DNA of 64,000 nt from Caballeronia cordobensis (GCF_001544575.2 NZ_FCNY02000006.1:62001-126000), one strand, 5' to 3'. Shown: positions 27,375 through 36,270, numbered from the stretch's first letter. Notes: a model not told the origin generated them from the letters alone. Numbers and translations are program-made.

Positions 27375-27985
27375 ATCGCGAGGGCGTCCGATGCGAACAA
27401 TGCGTGACGCGCGATCTCGCCGCGCGCGGCCTCCAGCGCTTCCGCCGCCGCATCGTCGCCGCGAATCAGCCCTTGCAGCAGCAGAAAATGCAGGCTGTGC
27501 AAGCCGATTGAACCGAGCGCATAACGCAGATACGGCGTGAGGAAATCCCGCTGGCGCGCGTTCTCGCCGCAATGGAAACCGCCCGAGCCGACGATCACGA
27601 ACGTGGGCCGGTCGCGCATCAGGCCGACCTTGCCTTCGGGCGTCGCCGCGAACGTGCGATGAATTCGCAGCACGTAGTCGATCCATAGCTTCAACGCGGC
27701 GGGCACGGTGAAGTTATGCATCGGCGTGTTGATGATGAGCGCATCGGTGGTTTCGATCTCGCGGATCAATTGCTCGGATACGTCGAACGCGCGCGTATCC
27801 GGTTCGCGCGAGATGACCGCGCGCGCATAGTCCTGCGTGAGCGGCGGCAGCGGCATGGCGGCGAGATCGCGTTCGACGGTTTCCGCGCGCGCGCTCTTCT
27901 TCAGAGTACCGAGCATCTCGCGCGCGAGCCGATAACCGTGGCTGTTCTCGCCGTGCGGGCTGGCGTTGACGAAGAGCACTTTCAT
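27371..27985 (-). CDS. azoR: FMN-dependent NADH-azoreductase / NAD(P)H quinone oxidoreductase
   Basis: A 204-residue flavodoxin-fold enzyme: MKVLFVNASPHGENSHGYRLAREML (phosphate-binding loop), NTPMHNFTVPAALKLWIDYVLR (FMN-binding signature of AzoR) and IVGSGGFH. It reduces quinones and azo compounds by two-electron steps. The start codon overlaps the stop of the upstream acetyltransferase (ATGA at 27982-27985), so the two are translationally coupled. Its stop shares CTAG with the convergent MocR gene. Confidence 0.9.
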   Translation of the reverse strand: MKVLFVNASPHGENSHGYRLAREMLGTLKKSARAETVERDLAAMPLPPLTQDYARAVISREPDTRAFDVSEQLIREIETTDALIINTPMHNFTVPAALKLWIDYVLRIHRTFAATPEGKVGLMRDRPTFVIVGSGGFHCGENARQRDFLTPYLRYALGSIGLHSLHFLLLQGLIRGDDAAAEALEAARGEIARHALFASDALAI

Positions 27986-28443
27986 GACGCGTTCTCCCCG
28001 TGCTGAGCGAGGGGTTCGACGAAATGCATGCCTTTCGCGAGCAGGCCGTTGCGATAGTAGAAGCGCTGCGCAAGCGCCATGTGCAGGCCGGTGTCGAGCA
28101 CGAAATGTGCGCAGCGCGAATGGCGCGCGATCTCGCGCACGCGGTCGAGCAGGCCCGCGCCGATCCCCCCGCGCTGCAGCCGCGACGTGACGACGAGATC
28201 GTCGACATACACGAAACGTCCGTACAGCGTATTCGTTTGCGTGCGATAGCCGGCGAGGCCGAGAATCGCGCCGTCTTCGTCGCAGGCCGCGAGCAGACGA
28301 TAACTTTCTTCGCGTTGACGGCGCATCTGCGCGCAGAACGCGTTCGCGTCCGTGAGGTGCGGGCGCAGCTCCTTCATGACGTCGAAGGCGCGCGTCCAGT
28401 CGTCGGGCGTGTCGAGATGCCGGTAGGTAATCGATGTGTCCAT
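27982..28443 (-). CDS. GNAT-family N-acetyltransferase
   Basis: A 153-residue acetyltransferase with the GNAT core: YVDDLVVTSRLQRGGIGAGLLDRVREIARHSRCAHFVLDTGLHMALAQRFYYRNGL. The acetyl-CoA loop is RQRGGIG-like (RLQRGGIGAG). The substrate is not evident. First gene of a two-gene operon with azoR (4-bp overlap). The region 28444-28663 upstream carries no complete gene; 28532-28603 has a 23-codon open frame (MRLAVADLVVMKEEG) with no ribosome site that may be a gene remnant. Confidence 0.88.
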   Translation of the reverse strand: MDTSITYRHLDTPDDWTRAFDVMKELRPHLTDANAFCAQMRRQREESYRLLAACDEDGAILGLAGYRTQTNTLYGRFVYVDDLVVTSRLQRGGIGAGLLDRVREIARHSRCAHFVLDTGLHMALAQRFYYRNGLLAKGMHFVEPLAQHGENAS

Positions 28444-28663
28444 GCGTGTTCTCCGCGTTGCATGTCACATACGATAGCGGCGCCATGACACAGGCTGAAG
28501 AGCCAAGAATCAAGCGTCGGACTGGGCCAAGATGCGGCTCGCGGTGGCGGACCTCGTCGTCATGAAAGAAGAAGGGCGGCTGCTCGAACCGATCGCCGAT
28601 TGACTTCATAGCGCCAGCTCGTTTAGGGTCGATGCTATCTGCCCCGCAACCACGGAATTCGCA

Positions 28664-29671
28664 ATGAAAATTTCACGCACCATTTCGACCGTCGAAGTCC
28701 ATACCGGAGGCGAGGCGTTTCGCATCGTGACGAGCGGGCTTCCGCGTTTGCCGGGCGACACGATCGTGAAGCGCCGCGCATGGCTCAAGGAGAACGCCGA
28801 CGAGATCCGCAAAGCGTTGATGTTCGAGCCGCGCGGCCACGCCGATATGTACGGCGGCTATCTCACCGAGCCGGTCACGCCGGGCGCGGACTTCGGCATC
28901 ATCTTCCTTCACAACGAAGGGTATAGCGATCACTGCGGCCACGGCGTGATCGCGCTGTCCACCGCCGCGGTCGAACTGGGCTGGGTTCAGCGGCAGATTC
29001 CCGAGACGCGCATCGGCATCGATGCGCCGTGCGGCTTCATCGAAGCGTTCGTGCAATGGGACGGCGAGCATGCGGGCAACGTGCGCTTCGTCAACGTGCC
29101 GTCGTTCATCTGGAAGCGGGATGTCGCCGTCGAAACGCCTTCCTTCGGCACGGTGAAAGGCGACATTGCGTTCGGCGGCGCGTTTTACTTCTATACGGAT
29201 GGCGCACCGCACGGTCTGGAAATTCGCGAGTCGTCCGTCGAAGCGCTCATTCGTTTTGGCGCCGAGGTCAAGGAAGCCGCCAACAAGGCGTATCCGGTCG
29301 AGCATCCCGACATTCCGGAGATCAACCACATCTACGGCACCATCATTGCCGGCGCGCCGCGGCATGAAGGGTCCACGCAGGCGAACTGCTGCGTGTTCGC
29401 CGACCGGGAAGTGGATCGCTCGCCGACCGGCTCGGGCACCGGCGGGCGCGTCGCGCAGCTTTACTTGCGCGGCGAACTGCGCAAGGGCGAGACGCTCGTG
29501 AACGAATCGATCATCGGCACGGTGTTCAAGGGACGCGTGCTCGGCGAGACGACGGTCGGCGACTTCGAGGCGGTGATTCCCGAAGTCGAAGGCAATGCCT
29601 ATGTGTGCGGCTTCGCCAACTGGATCGTAGACGAGCGCGATCCGCTGACGTATGGATTTCTCGTCCGATAG
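28664..29671 (+). CDS. Proline racemase superfamily, trans-3-hydroxy-L-proline dehydratase type
   Basis: A 335-residue enzyme. In this superfamily two active-site positions decide the chemistry. Here the first is Cys91 (SDHCGHGVIAL) and the second Thr255 (DRSPTGSGTGG). Cys/Cys marks racemases and 4-hydroxyproline epimerases; Cys/Thr marks trans-3-hydroxy-L-proline dehydratase, which yields delta1-pyrroline-2-carboxylate. So dehydratase is favoured over epimerase. No delta1-pyrroline-2-carboxylate reductase or hydroxyproline transporter is adjacent. Monocistronic, with about 167 bp to the next gene. Confidence 0.88.
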   Translation: MKISRTISTVEVHTGGEAFRIVTSGLPRLPGDTIVKRRAWLKENADEIRKALMFEPRGHADMYGGYLTEPVTPGADFGIIFLHNEGYSDHCGHGVIALSTAAVELGWVQRQIPETRIGIDAPCGFIEAFVQWDGEHAGNVRFVNVPSFIWKRDVAVETPSFGTVKGDIAFGGAFYFYTDGAPHGLEIRESSVEALIRFGAEVKEAANKAYPVEHPDIPEINHIYGTIIAGAPRHEGSTQANCCVFADREVDRSPTGSGTGGRVAQLYLRGELRKGETLVNESIIGTVFKGRVLGETTVGDFEAVIPEVEGNAYVCGFANWIVDERDPLTYGFLVR

Positions 29672-29838
29672 GCTTCATCGAGCGACCTTAGCCCGACGCG
29701 AAGAATCGGCCCGCTTCATCACGTTTCGTGATCGATGATATTGGCGGGCGTTGTATTGTCGATGGCGAGTTGCCATGCATCGCGGAACCCTTTATCTTGC
29801 GCGAAGCGACTCGACGATCTCTTTCCGGAGCACATCGC

Positions 29839-30132
29839 ATGAAAGGCTATTGGATCATTCTCGGCACCAGCGTCACGGATCAGGAGGCACAGAAGACATA
29901 CGGCGCGTTATGGGCGCCGATTGCGCAACAGTATCAGGCGAAGCTCAAGACCGTCGATGCGTCTTCCGTGCTGAGAGAGGCACGCGAAGCGCAGCGCGTG
30001 CTCGTCGTCGAGTTTCCGTCTCACGAAGCGGCGGTCGCGTGTTACGAAGACCCCGCGTATCAGGAAGCGAAGCAGTTCGCTTTGCAGGCTTCGAAGCGCG
30101 AATTGCTCATCGTCGCGGGCGAGCTTGCATAG
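29839..30132 (+). CDS. DUF1330 family protein
   Basis: A 97-residue ferredoxin-like (dimeric alpha-beta barrel type) protein: KGYWIILGTSVTDQEAQKTYGALWAPIAQQY, then VVEFPSHEAAVACYEDPAYQEAKQFA, the DUF1330 pattern. CCGGAG lies 8 nt upstream of the chosen start. Biochemical role unknown. Probably co-transcribed with the MOSC gene 13 bp downstream. Confidence 0.88.
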   Translation: MKGYWIILGTSVTDQEAQKTYGALWAPIAQQYQAKLKTVDASSVLREAREAQRVLVVEFPSHEAAVACYEDPAYQEAKQFALQASKRELLIVAGELA

Positions 30133-30145
30133 CCTTTGAGACGCC

Positions 30146-30637
30146 ATGCCGCTCAATCCCGATTCTCCGCTTGCACGCCTCATGAATGCGCCGGTCAAGC
30201 CGGGCCGTGTCATCTGGATCGGCTTGCGCGTGTCGCGGCGCGCGCCGCTGCAAGTGGTCGAATCGGCGCTGGCTTTGGCGGGCGAGGGACTCGACGGCGA
30301 TCACTACAGCCGCAAGGACGGCAGCAGGCAGGTCACGTTGATCCAGGCGGAAAGCCTGCGCGCGATCGCAAGCCATCTCGGGCTCGACGAGGTATCGCCC
30401 GGCGGTCTGCGCCGCAATATCGTCACGTCGGGCATCAATCTGAACGCGCTGAAAGACCGGCGTTTTCGCATCGGCGATGCTCTGCTCGAAGCGAGCGGCG
30501 AGTGTCATCCCTGCTCGCGCATGGAAGAGACCTTCGGCGTGGGCGGCTATAACGCGGTGCGCGGTTTCGGCGGCATCACGGCGCGCGTCGTCGAAGGCGG
30601 CACGATCGCGCTCGCGAACGCGATCGTGCCGTGCTGA
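30146..30637 (+). CDS. MOSC domain-containing protein
   Basis: A 163-residue single-domain MOSC protein related to the C-terminus of molybdenum cofactor sulfurase and YiiM/YuaD. Motifs: GEGLDGDHYSRKDGSRQVTLIQAE, GGLRRNIVTSGINL, and the conserved Cys in ECHPCSRMEE. MOSC proteins bind Mo-cofactor or handle sulfur; the partner is unknown here. Second gene of a two-gene unit and convergent with the MetQ-like gene (6-bp gap). Confidence 0.9.
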   Translation: MPLNPDSPLARLMNAPVKPGRVIWIGLRVSRRAPLQVVESALALAGEGLDGDHYSRKDGSRQVTLIQAESLRAIASHLGLDEVSPGGLRRNIVTSGINLNALKDRRFRIGDALLEASGECHPCSRMEETFGVGGYNAVRGFGGITARVVEGGTIALANAIVPC

Positions 30638-30643
30638 GCGAGC

Positions 30644-31483
30644 CTATTTGCCTGAAGCGATCTGCGGCGCGCCTTCCCATGCGGGCAATGTCGCGCCGTG
30701 ATAAACGGTCAGAATCGCCGAGGCGACATTCGCCTGCTGATAGCTTTCGACCAGCGTCTTCACCCATGGCGCCTGCGCATCCTTCGCATTCACGGCAATG
30801 AAATTGCGATACGGATTGCCCGGCACCTTCTCCTGCGCAATGCGTTCCTGCGGAATCTTGATGCCCGCCTTGATCGCCCAGTCGGTGTTGACCACGGCCG
30901 CGTCGAGATCGCCGATCGCGCGCCCGACGATACCCGCATCGAGCTCCTTGATCTGCACGTGCTTCGGGTTGCTCGCGATATCGCGCGCGGTCGGCAAGAG
31001 GCCGACGTTGTCGCGCAGCTTGATGATGCCGTTCGCCTGAAGCAGCAGGAGCGCGCGGCCTTCGTTGCTCGGATCGTTCGGCACGCCGATGGCCGCGTTC
31101 TGCGGCAGATCCGCCACGGATTTCACCTTGCGCGAGTACAGGCCGATAGGCTGCACATACGTGTAGCCGACAGGCACGATGTCGTAATGGCGCGCCTGAA
31201 TCTGCGCGTCGAGATAGGGCTTGTGCTGGAACGAATTGGCGTCGAGATCGTGTTGCGCGAGCGCTTCGTTGGGCTGCGTGTAGTCCGCGAACGTCGTGAC
31301 CTTGACCGTGATGCCGTGCTTCGCCGCGTTCGCCGCGACCGCGCGCCATACGTCTTCGTCTTCGCCCGACATGATGCCGACCCGAACCGTCTTGTCGGCG
31401 GCATTGGCGGGCAGCATGCTGGCGGCACCGCATGCGAGCAGCATGGAAAGCAGGGCGGATTTGATTGGCGTGGAGAGCTTCAT
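30644..31483 (-). CDS. MetQ/NlpA-family substrate-binding lipoprotein
   Basis: A 279-residue binding protein. The signal region MKLSTPIKSALLSMLLACGAAS has a lipobox-like LLAC, so outer-leaflet anchoring is likely. The mature part has VRVGIMSGEDEDVWRAVAANAAKHGITVKVTTFADYTQPNEALAQHDLDANSFQHKPYLDAQ, the MetQ signature (methionine uptake). No metN or metI partner is adjacent, so it works with an ABC system elsewhere or has another ligand. Start at 31483; an upstream in-frame TTG is less likely. Confidence 0.9.
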   Translation of the reverse strand: MKLSTPIKSALLSMLLACGAASMLPANAADKTVRVGIMSGEDEDVWRAVAANAAKHGITVKVTTFADYTQPNEALAQHDLDANSFQHKPYLDAQIQARHYDIVPVGYTYVQPIGLYSRKVKSVADLPQNAAIGVPNDPSNEGRALLLLQANGIIKLRDNVGLLPTARDIASNPKHVQIKELDAGIVGRAIGDLDAAVVNTDWAIKAGIKIPQERIAQEKVPGNPYRNFIAVNAKDAQAPWVKTLVESYQQANVASAILTVYHGATLPAWEGAPQIASGK

Positions 31484-31546
31484 GATGCGGACTTCGGCAG
31501 TGGAAAGAGCCCCGATGCTAGAGGTCCGCGCGCGGCGCGCCAAATA

Positions 31547-31566
31547 ATATCGAGCGCTATCGATAT
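31547..31566. promoter_or_regulatory. Inverted repeat in the metQ-like/DUF2322 divergent region
   Basis: A perfect 7-bp dyad ATATCGA / TCGATAT with a 6-bp spacer, 64 bp upstream of the MetQ-like start and 67 bp upstream of the DUF2322 gene. Its AT-rich arms stand out in a GC-rich context. Possible operator; regulator unknown. Confidence 0.35.
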
Positions 31567-31632
31567 GAGCGTTCGACGAATGATCTTCCCGCTATCGGCT
31601 AAGATACGGCGCGCCGAATCATCACTCATAAC

Positions 31633-31977
31633 ATGGAGCTTTCCGTGATCCAGCCGAACGACGTATTCAAGGACAACCTGGCCCAGATGCCTGCCATCGA
31701 CGGCATCGAGCGCATCGATTTGGTCGATGGCAAAGGCGAAGTCGTCGCGAGCATCGAGAACAAGCCGGGCAAGCAAGGCTCGCTCGCGGTCTATCAATAT
31801 CTGCAGCAGGCGTTCGGCACGCTCGACGCCAAAGCCGCCGCGCATGGTCTTGCCGTGTTCGCCGAACATACCGCCGATGCCCACAACCGGCCGGGCGCGC
31901 ATCCGAACGTGGATCGCCTGCTCGACATCGCCCATGGCGGCGAGACGCTGCGCATCGACGTGATTCGCGCGAGCTAA
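31633..31977 (+). CDS. DUF2322 family protein
   Basis: A 114-residue protein of the DUF2322 family: FKDNLAQMPAIDGIERIDLVDG, ASIENKPGKQGSLAVYQYL, and a His-rich C-terminal part (AEHTADAHNRPGAHPNVDRLLD). A GTG at 31645 preceded by GGAG is an alternative start and may be the true one. Function unknown; metal binding through the His-rich loop is possible. Ends just before a bidirectional terminator. Confidence 0.82.
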   Translation: MELSVIQPNDVFKDNLAQMPAIDGIERIDLVDGKGEVVASIENKPGKQGSLAVYQYLQQAFGTLDAKAAAHGLAVFAEHTADAHNRPGAHPNVDRLLDIAHGGETLRIDVIRAS

Positions 31978-31994
31978 AGCCAAAAAGACAAAAA

Positions 31995-32014
31995 GGCAAC
32001 CCGCAAAGGTTGCC
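31995..32014. terminator. Rho-independent terminator, strongest on the minus strand
   Basis: A 7-bp stem GGCAACC / GGTTGCC with a 6-nt loop. On the minus strand it is followed by TTTTTGTCTTTTTGG, a good tail for the sugar-acid transporter gene ending at 32040. On the plus strand only TCTTC follows, so DUF2322 termination is weaker. Confidence 0.75.
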
Positions 32015-32039
32015 TCTTCGATCAGAGAAAATGCGGCGC

Positions 32040-33395
32040 TCAGACCGGCCGCAGTTCCACGCGCTTGATGTCCTTCACGATCACGAGATAGCTGAACACC
32101 GTGATCAGCGCGTTGATGCCGACGAACGCCAGCGCGCCGTTGAACGAGCCCGACTGCGCGACGAGATAGCCGATCACGATCGGCGTCACGATGCCCGCCA
32201 CGTTGCCGAACATGTTGAAGATCGAGCCGGACAGCCCGATGGCTTCCTTCGGCGACGTATCCGCGACCACGGCCCAGCCCAATGCGCCGATACCTTTGCC
32301 GAAGAACGCGAGCGACATCAGCGCGACCACGACCCAGTCTGTATCGACATAGTTGCAGCCGATGATGCACGACGAGAGCAGCATGCCGCCGACGATCGGC
32401 AGCTTGCGTGCGAAGGTCAGCGACTTGCCGCGGCGGATCAGGCCATCGGAAATCACGCCGCCGAGCACGCCGCCCGTGAAGCCGCAGATCGCGGGCAGCG
32501 ACGCGACGAATCCCGCCTGCAGGATCGTCATGTGACGCGCCTGCACGAGATAGATCGGGAACCACGTCAGGAAGAAGTACGTGAGCACGTTGATGCAGTA
32601 TTGCGCGAGATACACGCCGAGCAGCATGCGGTTGGTCAGCAGTTGCTTCACGACCGGCCAGCCGACCGTGTTCGACTTCGCACGCGCGCCCGTTCCCGCG
32701 CGCTGATGCCCGCGCACGAGGCCGCCGCCTTCCTCGATATGGTCGAGTTCCTGCTTGTTCACGCGCGGATGGTCCACCGGATTCTTCATCACGGAAAGCC
32801 ACGTGAGCGCGAGCGCGAGACCCGCGACGCCCATCACGATATACACGTGATGCCAGCCGAACGCATGTGTGAGCCACGCCATCAACGGCGTGAAGACGAC
32901 CGCAGCGAAATACTGCGCCGAGTTGAAGATCGCCGATGCCGTGCCGCGCTCCTGCGTCGGGAACCAGCTTGCGACGACTTTCGCGTTGGCCGGAAACGCC
33001 GGCGCTTCGGCCGCGCCCATCGCGAAACGCAGCACGAAGAGCGCCGTCACCGCGGTCGCCGCGCTGCCGAGCAGGCCGATCGAGCTTTGCAGCAGCGTGA
33101 AGAGCGACCACAGGAAAATGCTCGCCGCATACACGCGCCGCGCGCCGAAGCGGTCGAGCAGCCAGCCCGCGGGCACTTGCGAGAGCACATACGCCCAGCT
33201 GAACGCCGAGAAGATGTAACCCATGCGGATCGCGTCGAAACCGAATTCGGCGCGCATTGCGGAGCCGGTCACGGACAAGGTCGCGCGGTCCGCGTAGTTG
33301 AACGTCGTGATCACGAAGATCAGCAACAGAATGAGATAGCGCACGCGCGTGCGCTTCATGACCTCCGCGGGATTCGCGGCGCGGCTCATCGACAT
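32040..33395 (-). CDS. MFS transporter of glucarate/galactarate type (ACS family)
   Basis: A 451-residue 12-TM symporter. RVRYLILLLIFVITTFNYADRATLSVTGSAM and the D(R/K)xGxRR-type loop LLDRFGARRVYA place it with GudP/GarP-like hexarate carriers. AAGGAG precedes the start. It lies downstream of kdgD in the same direction, separated by two hairpins (33425-33476). With kdgD and garD it makes a hexarate uptake-and-dehydration unit, so glucarate or galactarate is the probable cargo. Confidence 0.9.
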   Translation of the reverse strand: MSMSRAANPAEVMKRTRVRYLILLLIFVITTFNYADRATLSVTGSAMRAEFGFDAIRMGYIFSAFSWAYVLSQVPAGWLLDRFGARRVYAASIFLWSLFTLLQSSIGLLGSAATAVTALFVLRFAMGAAEAPAFPANAKVVASWFPTQERGTASAIFNSAQYFAAVVFTPLMAWLTHAFGWHHVYIVMGVAGLALALTWLSVMKNPVDHPRVNKQELDHIEEGGGLVRGHQRAGTGARAKSNTVGWPVVKQLLTNRMLLGVYLAQYCINVLTYFFLTWFPIYLVQARHMTILQAGFVASLPAICGFTGGVLGGVISDGLIRRGKSLTFARKLPIVGGMLLSSCIIGCNYVDTDWVVVALMSLAFFGKGIGALGWAVVADTSPKEAIGLSGSIFNMFGNVAGIVTPIVIGYLVAQSGSFNGALAFVGINALITVFSYLVIVKDIKRVELRPV

Positions 33396-33424
33396 GGCCT
33401 TTCTCCTTGACTCTCGATACATCA

Positions 33425-33476
33425 AGGGCCGCATGTGGCGGCCCTTTGTGCGGGAAGCGCCACAAAGCGCTTCCCG
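33425..33476 (-). promoter_or_regulatory. Two consecutive hairpins between kdgD and the transporter gene
   Basis: In the 100-bp gap are two perfect stems: CGGGAAGCGC / GCGCTTCCCG (33451-33476, 6-nt loop) and AGGGCCGC / GCGGCCCT (33425-33445, 5-nt loop). Neither has a following T-run on the minus strand. They may stabilise the kdgD mRNA 3' end or lower transporter expression relative to kdgD. Confidence 0.45.
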
Positions 33477-33495
33477 TGTCTCCGGCTGGTGACGC

Positions 33496-34413
33496 TTACT
33501 GCGCGCCGAGCTTCTTGATGAGCGCGTCGAGCTGTTCCATTTCTTCGCCGGTCAGATCCGTCAGCGGCGCGCGCACCGGGCCCGCGTCGTGGCCGACGAG
33601 CTTCGCGCCCGCCTTGACGATCGACACGGCATAACCGGCCTTGCGGTTGCGGATCTTCAGGTACGGCAGGAAGAATTCGTCGATCAGGCGGCCCGTGGTC
33701 GCGTGATCTTCCGCGGCGATCGCGCGGTAGAACTCCATCGCCGTCTTCGGAATGAAGTTGAACACCGCCGACGAATACACCGGCACGCCCAGCGCCTTGT
33801 AGGCGGCGGCATAGACTTCCGCCGTCGGCAGGCCGCCGAGGTACGAGAAGCGATCGCCGAGACGGCGGCGGATCGTCACCATGTTCTCGATTTCGCCGAC
33901 GCCGTCCTTGAAGCCGATCAGGTTCGGGCAGCTTTCCGCGAGCTGTTCCAGCATGTCGGCGTTGAGCTTCGAGTTCGCGCGGTTATAGATGATGACGCCC
34001 ATGTTCGGCACGGCCTTGCACACTTCTTCCGCGTGATTGCGGATGCCGTCCTGCGAGGCTTCCGTCAGATAATGCGGCATGAGCAGCACGCCTTGCGCGC
34101 CCTGGCGTTCGGCTTCCTGCGCGAAGGCGATCGCCGTGCGCGTCGGGCCGCCCGCGCCCGCGAGAATCGGCACCTTGCCGCGGCACACTTCGGTGGCCGT
34201 CTTCACGATCTGCGAATATTCGGGTTGCGTCAGCGAGAAGAACTCGCCCGTGCCGCCCGCGACGAACAGCGCTGAAGCACCGTACGGAGCCAGCCATTCG
34301 AGGCGCTCGGCGTACGTGTCCGCGCGGAAGTTGCCCTGGCTGTCGAAATCCGTCACGGGGAAGGAAAGCAGGCCTTCGGAAACGATTTGCTTCAGTTCTT
34401 GCGGTGTCGTCAT
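33496..34413 (-). CDS. kdgD: 5-dehydro-4-deoxyglucarate dehydratase
   Basis: A 305-residue DapA-fold class I aldolase-dehydratase that converts 5-keto-4-deoxyglucarate to 2-oxoglutarate semialdehyde, releasing CO2 and water. The Schiff-base Lys lies in [10 protein letters not shown] and the catalytic Tyr in [28 protein letters not shown] is the typical TGE loop. It is transcribed divergently from garD, which makes its substrate. Start [10 protein letters not shown] at 34413. The semialdehyde dehydrogenase expected next in the route is not in the window. Confidence 0.93.
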   Translation of the reverse strand: MTTPQELKQIVSEGLLSFPVTDFDSQGNFRADTYAERLEWLAPYGASALFVAGGTGEFFSLTQPEYSQIVKTATEVCRGKVPILAGAGGPTRTAIAFAQEAERQGAQGVLLMPHYLTEASQDGIRNHAEEVCKAVPNMGVIIYNRANSKLNADMLEQLAESCPNLIGFKDGVGEIENMVTIRRRLGDRFSYLGGLPTAEVYAAAYKALGVPVYSSAVFNFIPKTAMEFYRAIAAEDHATTGRLIDEFFLPYLKIRNRKAGYAVSIVKAGAKLVGHDAGPVRAPLTDLTGEEMEQLDALIKKLGAQ

Positions 34414-34461
34414 GGTGATGAAGTCTCGATGTTCGGCGACCGGCGATGGCCGATCTCGTAA

Positions 34462-34567
34462 GTCATCGTACAACATAGACCGTCGTCGGACAACCTATTT
34501 AACGCTTTGAAATCAATGAATCCGGGTAAATACTAACCAATTGTGACCGTCTATGTTGTAGGATGAC
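34462..34567. promoter_or_regulatory. Operator region of the divergent kdgD/garD genes
   Basis: Two 22-bp arms (34462-34483 and 34546-34567) form a near-perfect inverted repeat (20 of 22 positions). Each arm holds TTGTA(C/G)GATGAC next to CTATG. A third copy, TTGTCCGACGAC, lies on the minus strand at 34482-34493, exactly 20 bp from the first. The box TTGT-N4-GAYGAC is of the kind bound by FadR-subfamily GntR regulators of hexarate genes. No such regulator is in the window. Confidence 0.6.
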
Positions 34568-34616
34568 ATAACTCCAGCCGCAGCCGCGCGGTGTGTTTGC
34601 TCAAGGATTCGTCAGA

Positions 34617-36209
34617 ATGAATCAGTCTCCCCTCTATATCCGTGTCCATCCGGACGACAACGTCGCGATCGTCGTGAACGACGGCGGTCTTGGCGAAGGC
34701 GCCACGTTCGCCGACGGCCTCGTGCTGCGCGAGCGCGTGCCGCAGGGCCACAAGGTCGCGCTGAAGGATCTCGCGGAAGGCGACGCGGTGATGCGCTACA
34801 ACGTGGTGATCGGCTATGCGACGAAAGCGCTGCCGAAGGGAAGCTGGATCAACGAGCATGTCACCCGCATGCCGGCTTCGCCCGAACTGCACGATCTGCC
34901 GATGGCGACGATCAAGGCGCCGGACGAATCGCCGCTGGAAGGCTTCACGTTCGAGGGCTATCGCAACGCGGACGGCTCCGTCGGCACGCGCAACATCCTC
35001 GCGATCACGACGACCGTGCAGTGCGTCGCGGACGTCGTGCAGCACGCGGTCACGCGCATCAAGACGGAACTGCTGCCGCAGTATCCGAACGTCGACGATG
35101 TCGTGAGCCTCGGCCATACCTACGGCTGCGGCGTCGCCATCGACGCGCCCGATGCGATGGTGCCGATCCGCACCGTGCGCAACATCGCGCTGAACCCGAA
35201 CTTCGGCGGCGAAGTGATGATGGTGTCGCTTGGCTGCGAAAAGCTTCAGCCCGAGCGCCTGATGCCGCCGGGCACGATTCCGATCGCGGCGGCGTCGGCG
35301 CAAATCGAAGACGTCGCGGATATCGGCGACAACACGCACGACGACAACGGCGGCACGGTCGTGCTGCAGGACGAGGCGCATGTCGGCTTCGCCTCGATGA
35401 TCGAGTCGATCATGCGCATGGCCGACACGCATCTGAAGCGCCTGAACAATCGCCGCCGCGAAACGTGTCCGGCGGCGGATCTGGTCGTCGGCGTGCAGTG
35501 CGGCGGCAGCGATGCGTTTTCCGGCCTGACGGCGAATCCGGCCGTCGGCTTTGCGACCGATCTGCTGGTGCGCGCGGGCGCGACCGTGATGTTCTCGGAA
35601 GTCACCGAAGTGCGCGATGGCGTCGCGCAACTGACGGCGCGCGCGGCGAACGGCGAAGTGGCGCAGGCGATCATCCGCGAAATGCAGTGGTACGACGACT
35701 ATCTGAAGCGCGGCGGCGCGGACCGCAGCGCCAACACGACGCCGGGCAACAAGAAGGGCGGGCTGTCGAACATCGTCGAGAAGGCGATGGGTTCCATCGT
35801 CAAATCGGGCAGTTCGGCGATTTCCGGCGTGCTGTCGCCGGGCGAGAAGGTGAAGCAGAAGGGCCTGATCTACGCGTCGACGCCCGCGAGCGATTTCATC
35901 TGCGGCACGCTGCAACTGGCGGCGGGCATCAACCTGCATGTCTTCACGACGGGGCGCGGCACGCCGTACAGCCTCGCCGAAGTGCCGGTGCTCAAGGTCG
36001 CGACGCGCTCCGATCTGGCGCGCCGCTGGCACGATCTCATGGACGTGAACGCGGGCACCATCGCGACGGGCGAGGCGACGATCGCCGATGTGGGCTGGGA
36101 GCTGTTCCGGCTGATGCTCGATGTCGCGAGCGGCAGGAAGCAGACGAAGGCCGAGGCGCTCAAGCTGCATAACGCGCTCGTGCTGTTCAATCCGGCGCCG
36201 GTGACCTGA
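34617..36209 (+). CDS. garD: Galactarate dehydratase
   Basis: A 530-residue enzyme of the altronate/galactarate dehydratase family. An N-terminal SAF-like domain (about 1-100) is followed by the catalytic domain with [67 protein letters not shown] and [10 protein letters not shown]. It dehydrates galactarate to 5-keto-4-deoxyglucarate, the kdgD substrate. AAGGA precedes the ATG at 34617; an in-frame ATG eight codons earlier lacks a site. Ends with a strong terminator. Confidence 0.93.
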   Translation: MNQSPLYIRVHPDDNVAIVVNDGGLGEGATFADGLVLRERVPQGHKVALKDLAEGDAVMRYNVVIGYATKALPKGSWINEHVTRMPASPELHDLPMATIKAPDESPLEGFTFEGYRNADGSVGTRNILAITTTVQCVADVVQHAVTRIKTELLPQYPNVDDVVSLGHTYGCGVAIDAPDAMVPIRTVRNIALNPNFGGEVMMVSLGCEKLQPERLMPPGTIPIAAASAQIEDVADIGDNTHDDNGGTVVLQDEAHVGFASMIESIMRMADTHLKRLNNRRRETCPAADLVVGVQCGGSDAFSGLTANPAVGFATDLLVRAGATVMFSEVTEVRDGVAQLTARAANGEVAQAIIREMQWYDDYLKRGGADRSANTTPGNKKGGLSNIVEKAMGSIVKSGSSAISGVLSPGEKVKQKGLIYASTPASDFICGTLQLAAGINLHVFTTGRGTPYSLAEVPVLKVATRSDLARRWHDLMDVNAGTIATGEATIADVGWELFRLMLDVASGRKQTKAEALKLHNALVLFNPAPVT

Positions 36210-36238
36210 TCCGCTGCTGGACGTCGCGCATGCAAGAA

Positions 36239-36261
36239 GGGCCGCTTCGCGCGGCCCTTTT
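36239..36261. terminator. Rho-independent terminator between garD and orbE
   Basis: A 7-bp stem GGGCCGC / GCGGCCC with a 5-nt loop, followed by TTTT on the plus strand. It lies 30 bp past the garD stop and 10 bp before the stop of the convergent exporter gene, with AA and TTCTT context on the other side, so it may serve both. Confidence 0.75.
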
Positions 36262-36270
36262 CGTGTTCGC

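Noticed and set aside
33496..34413. Annotation as dihydrodipicolinate synthase (dapA)
   Set aside because: Location next to garD and a hexarate transporter, and the KdgD-like active-site context, favour 5-dehydro-4-deoxyglucarate dehydratase.
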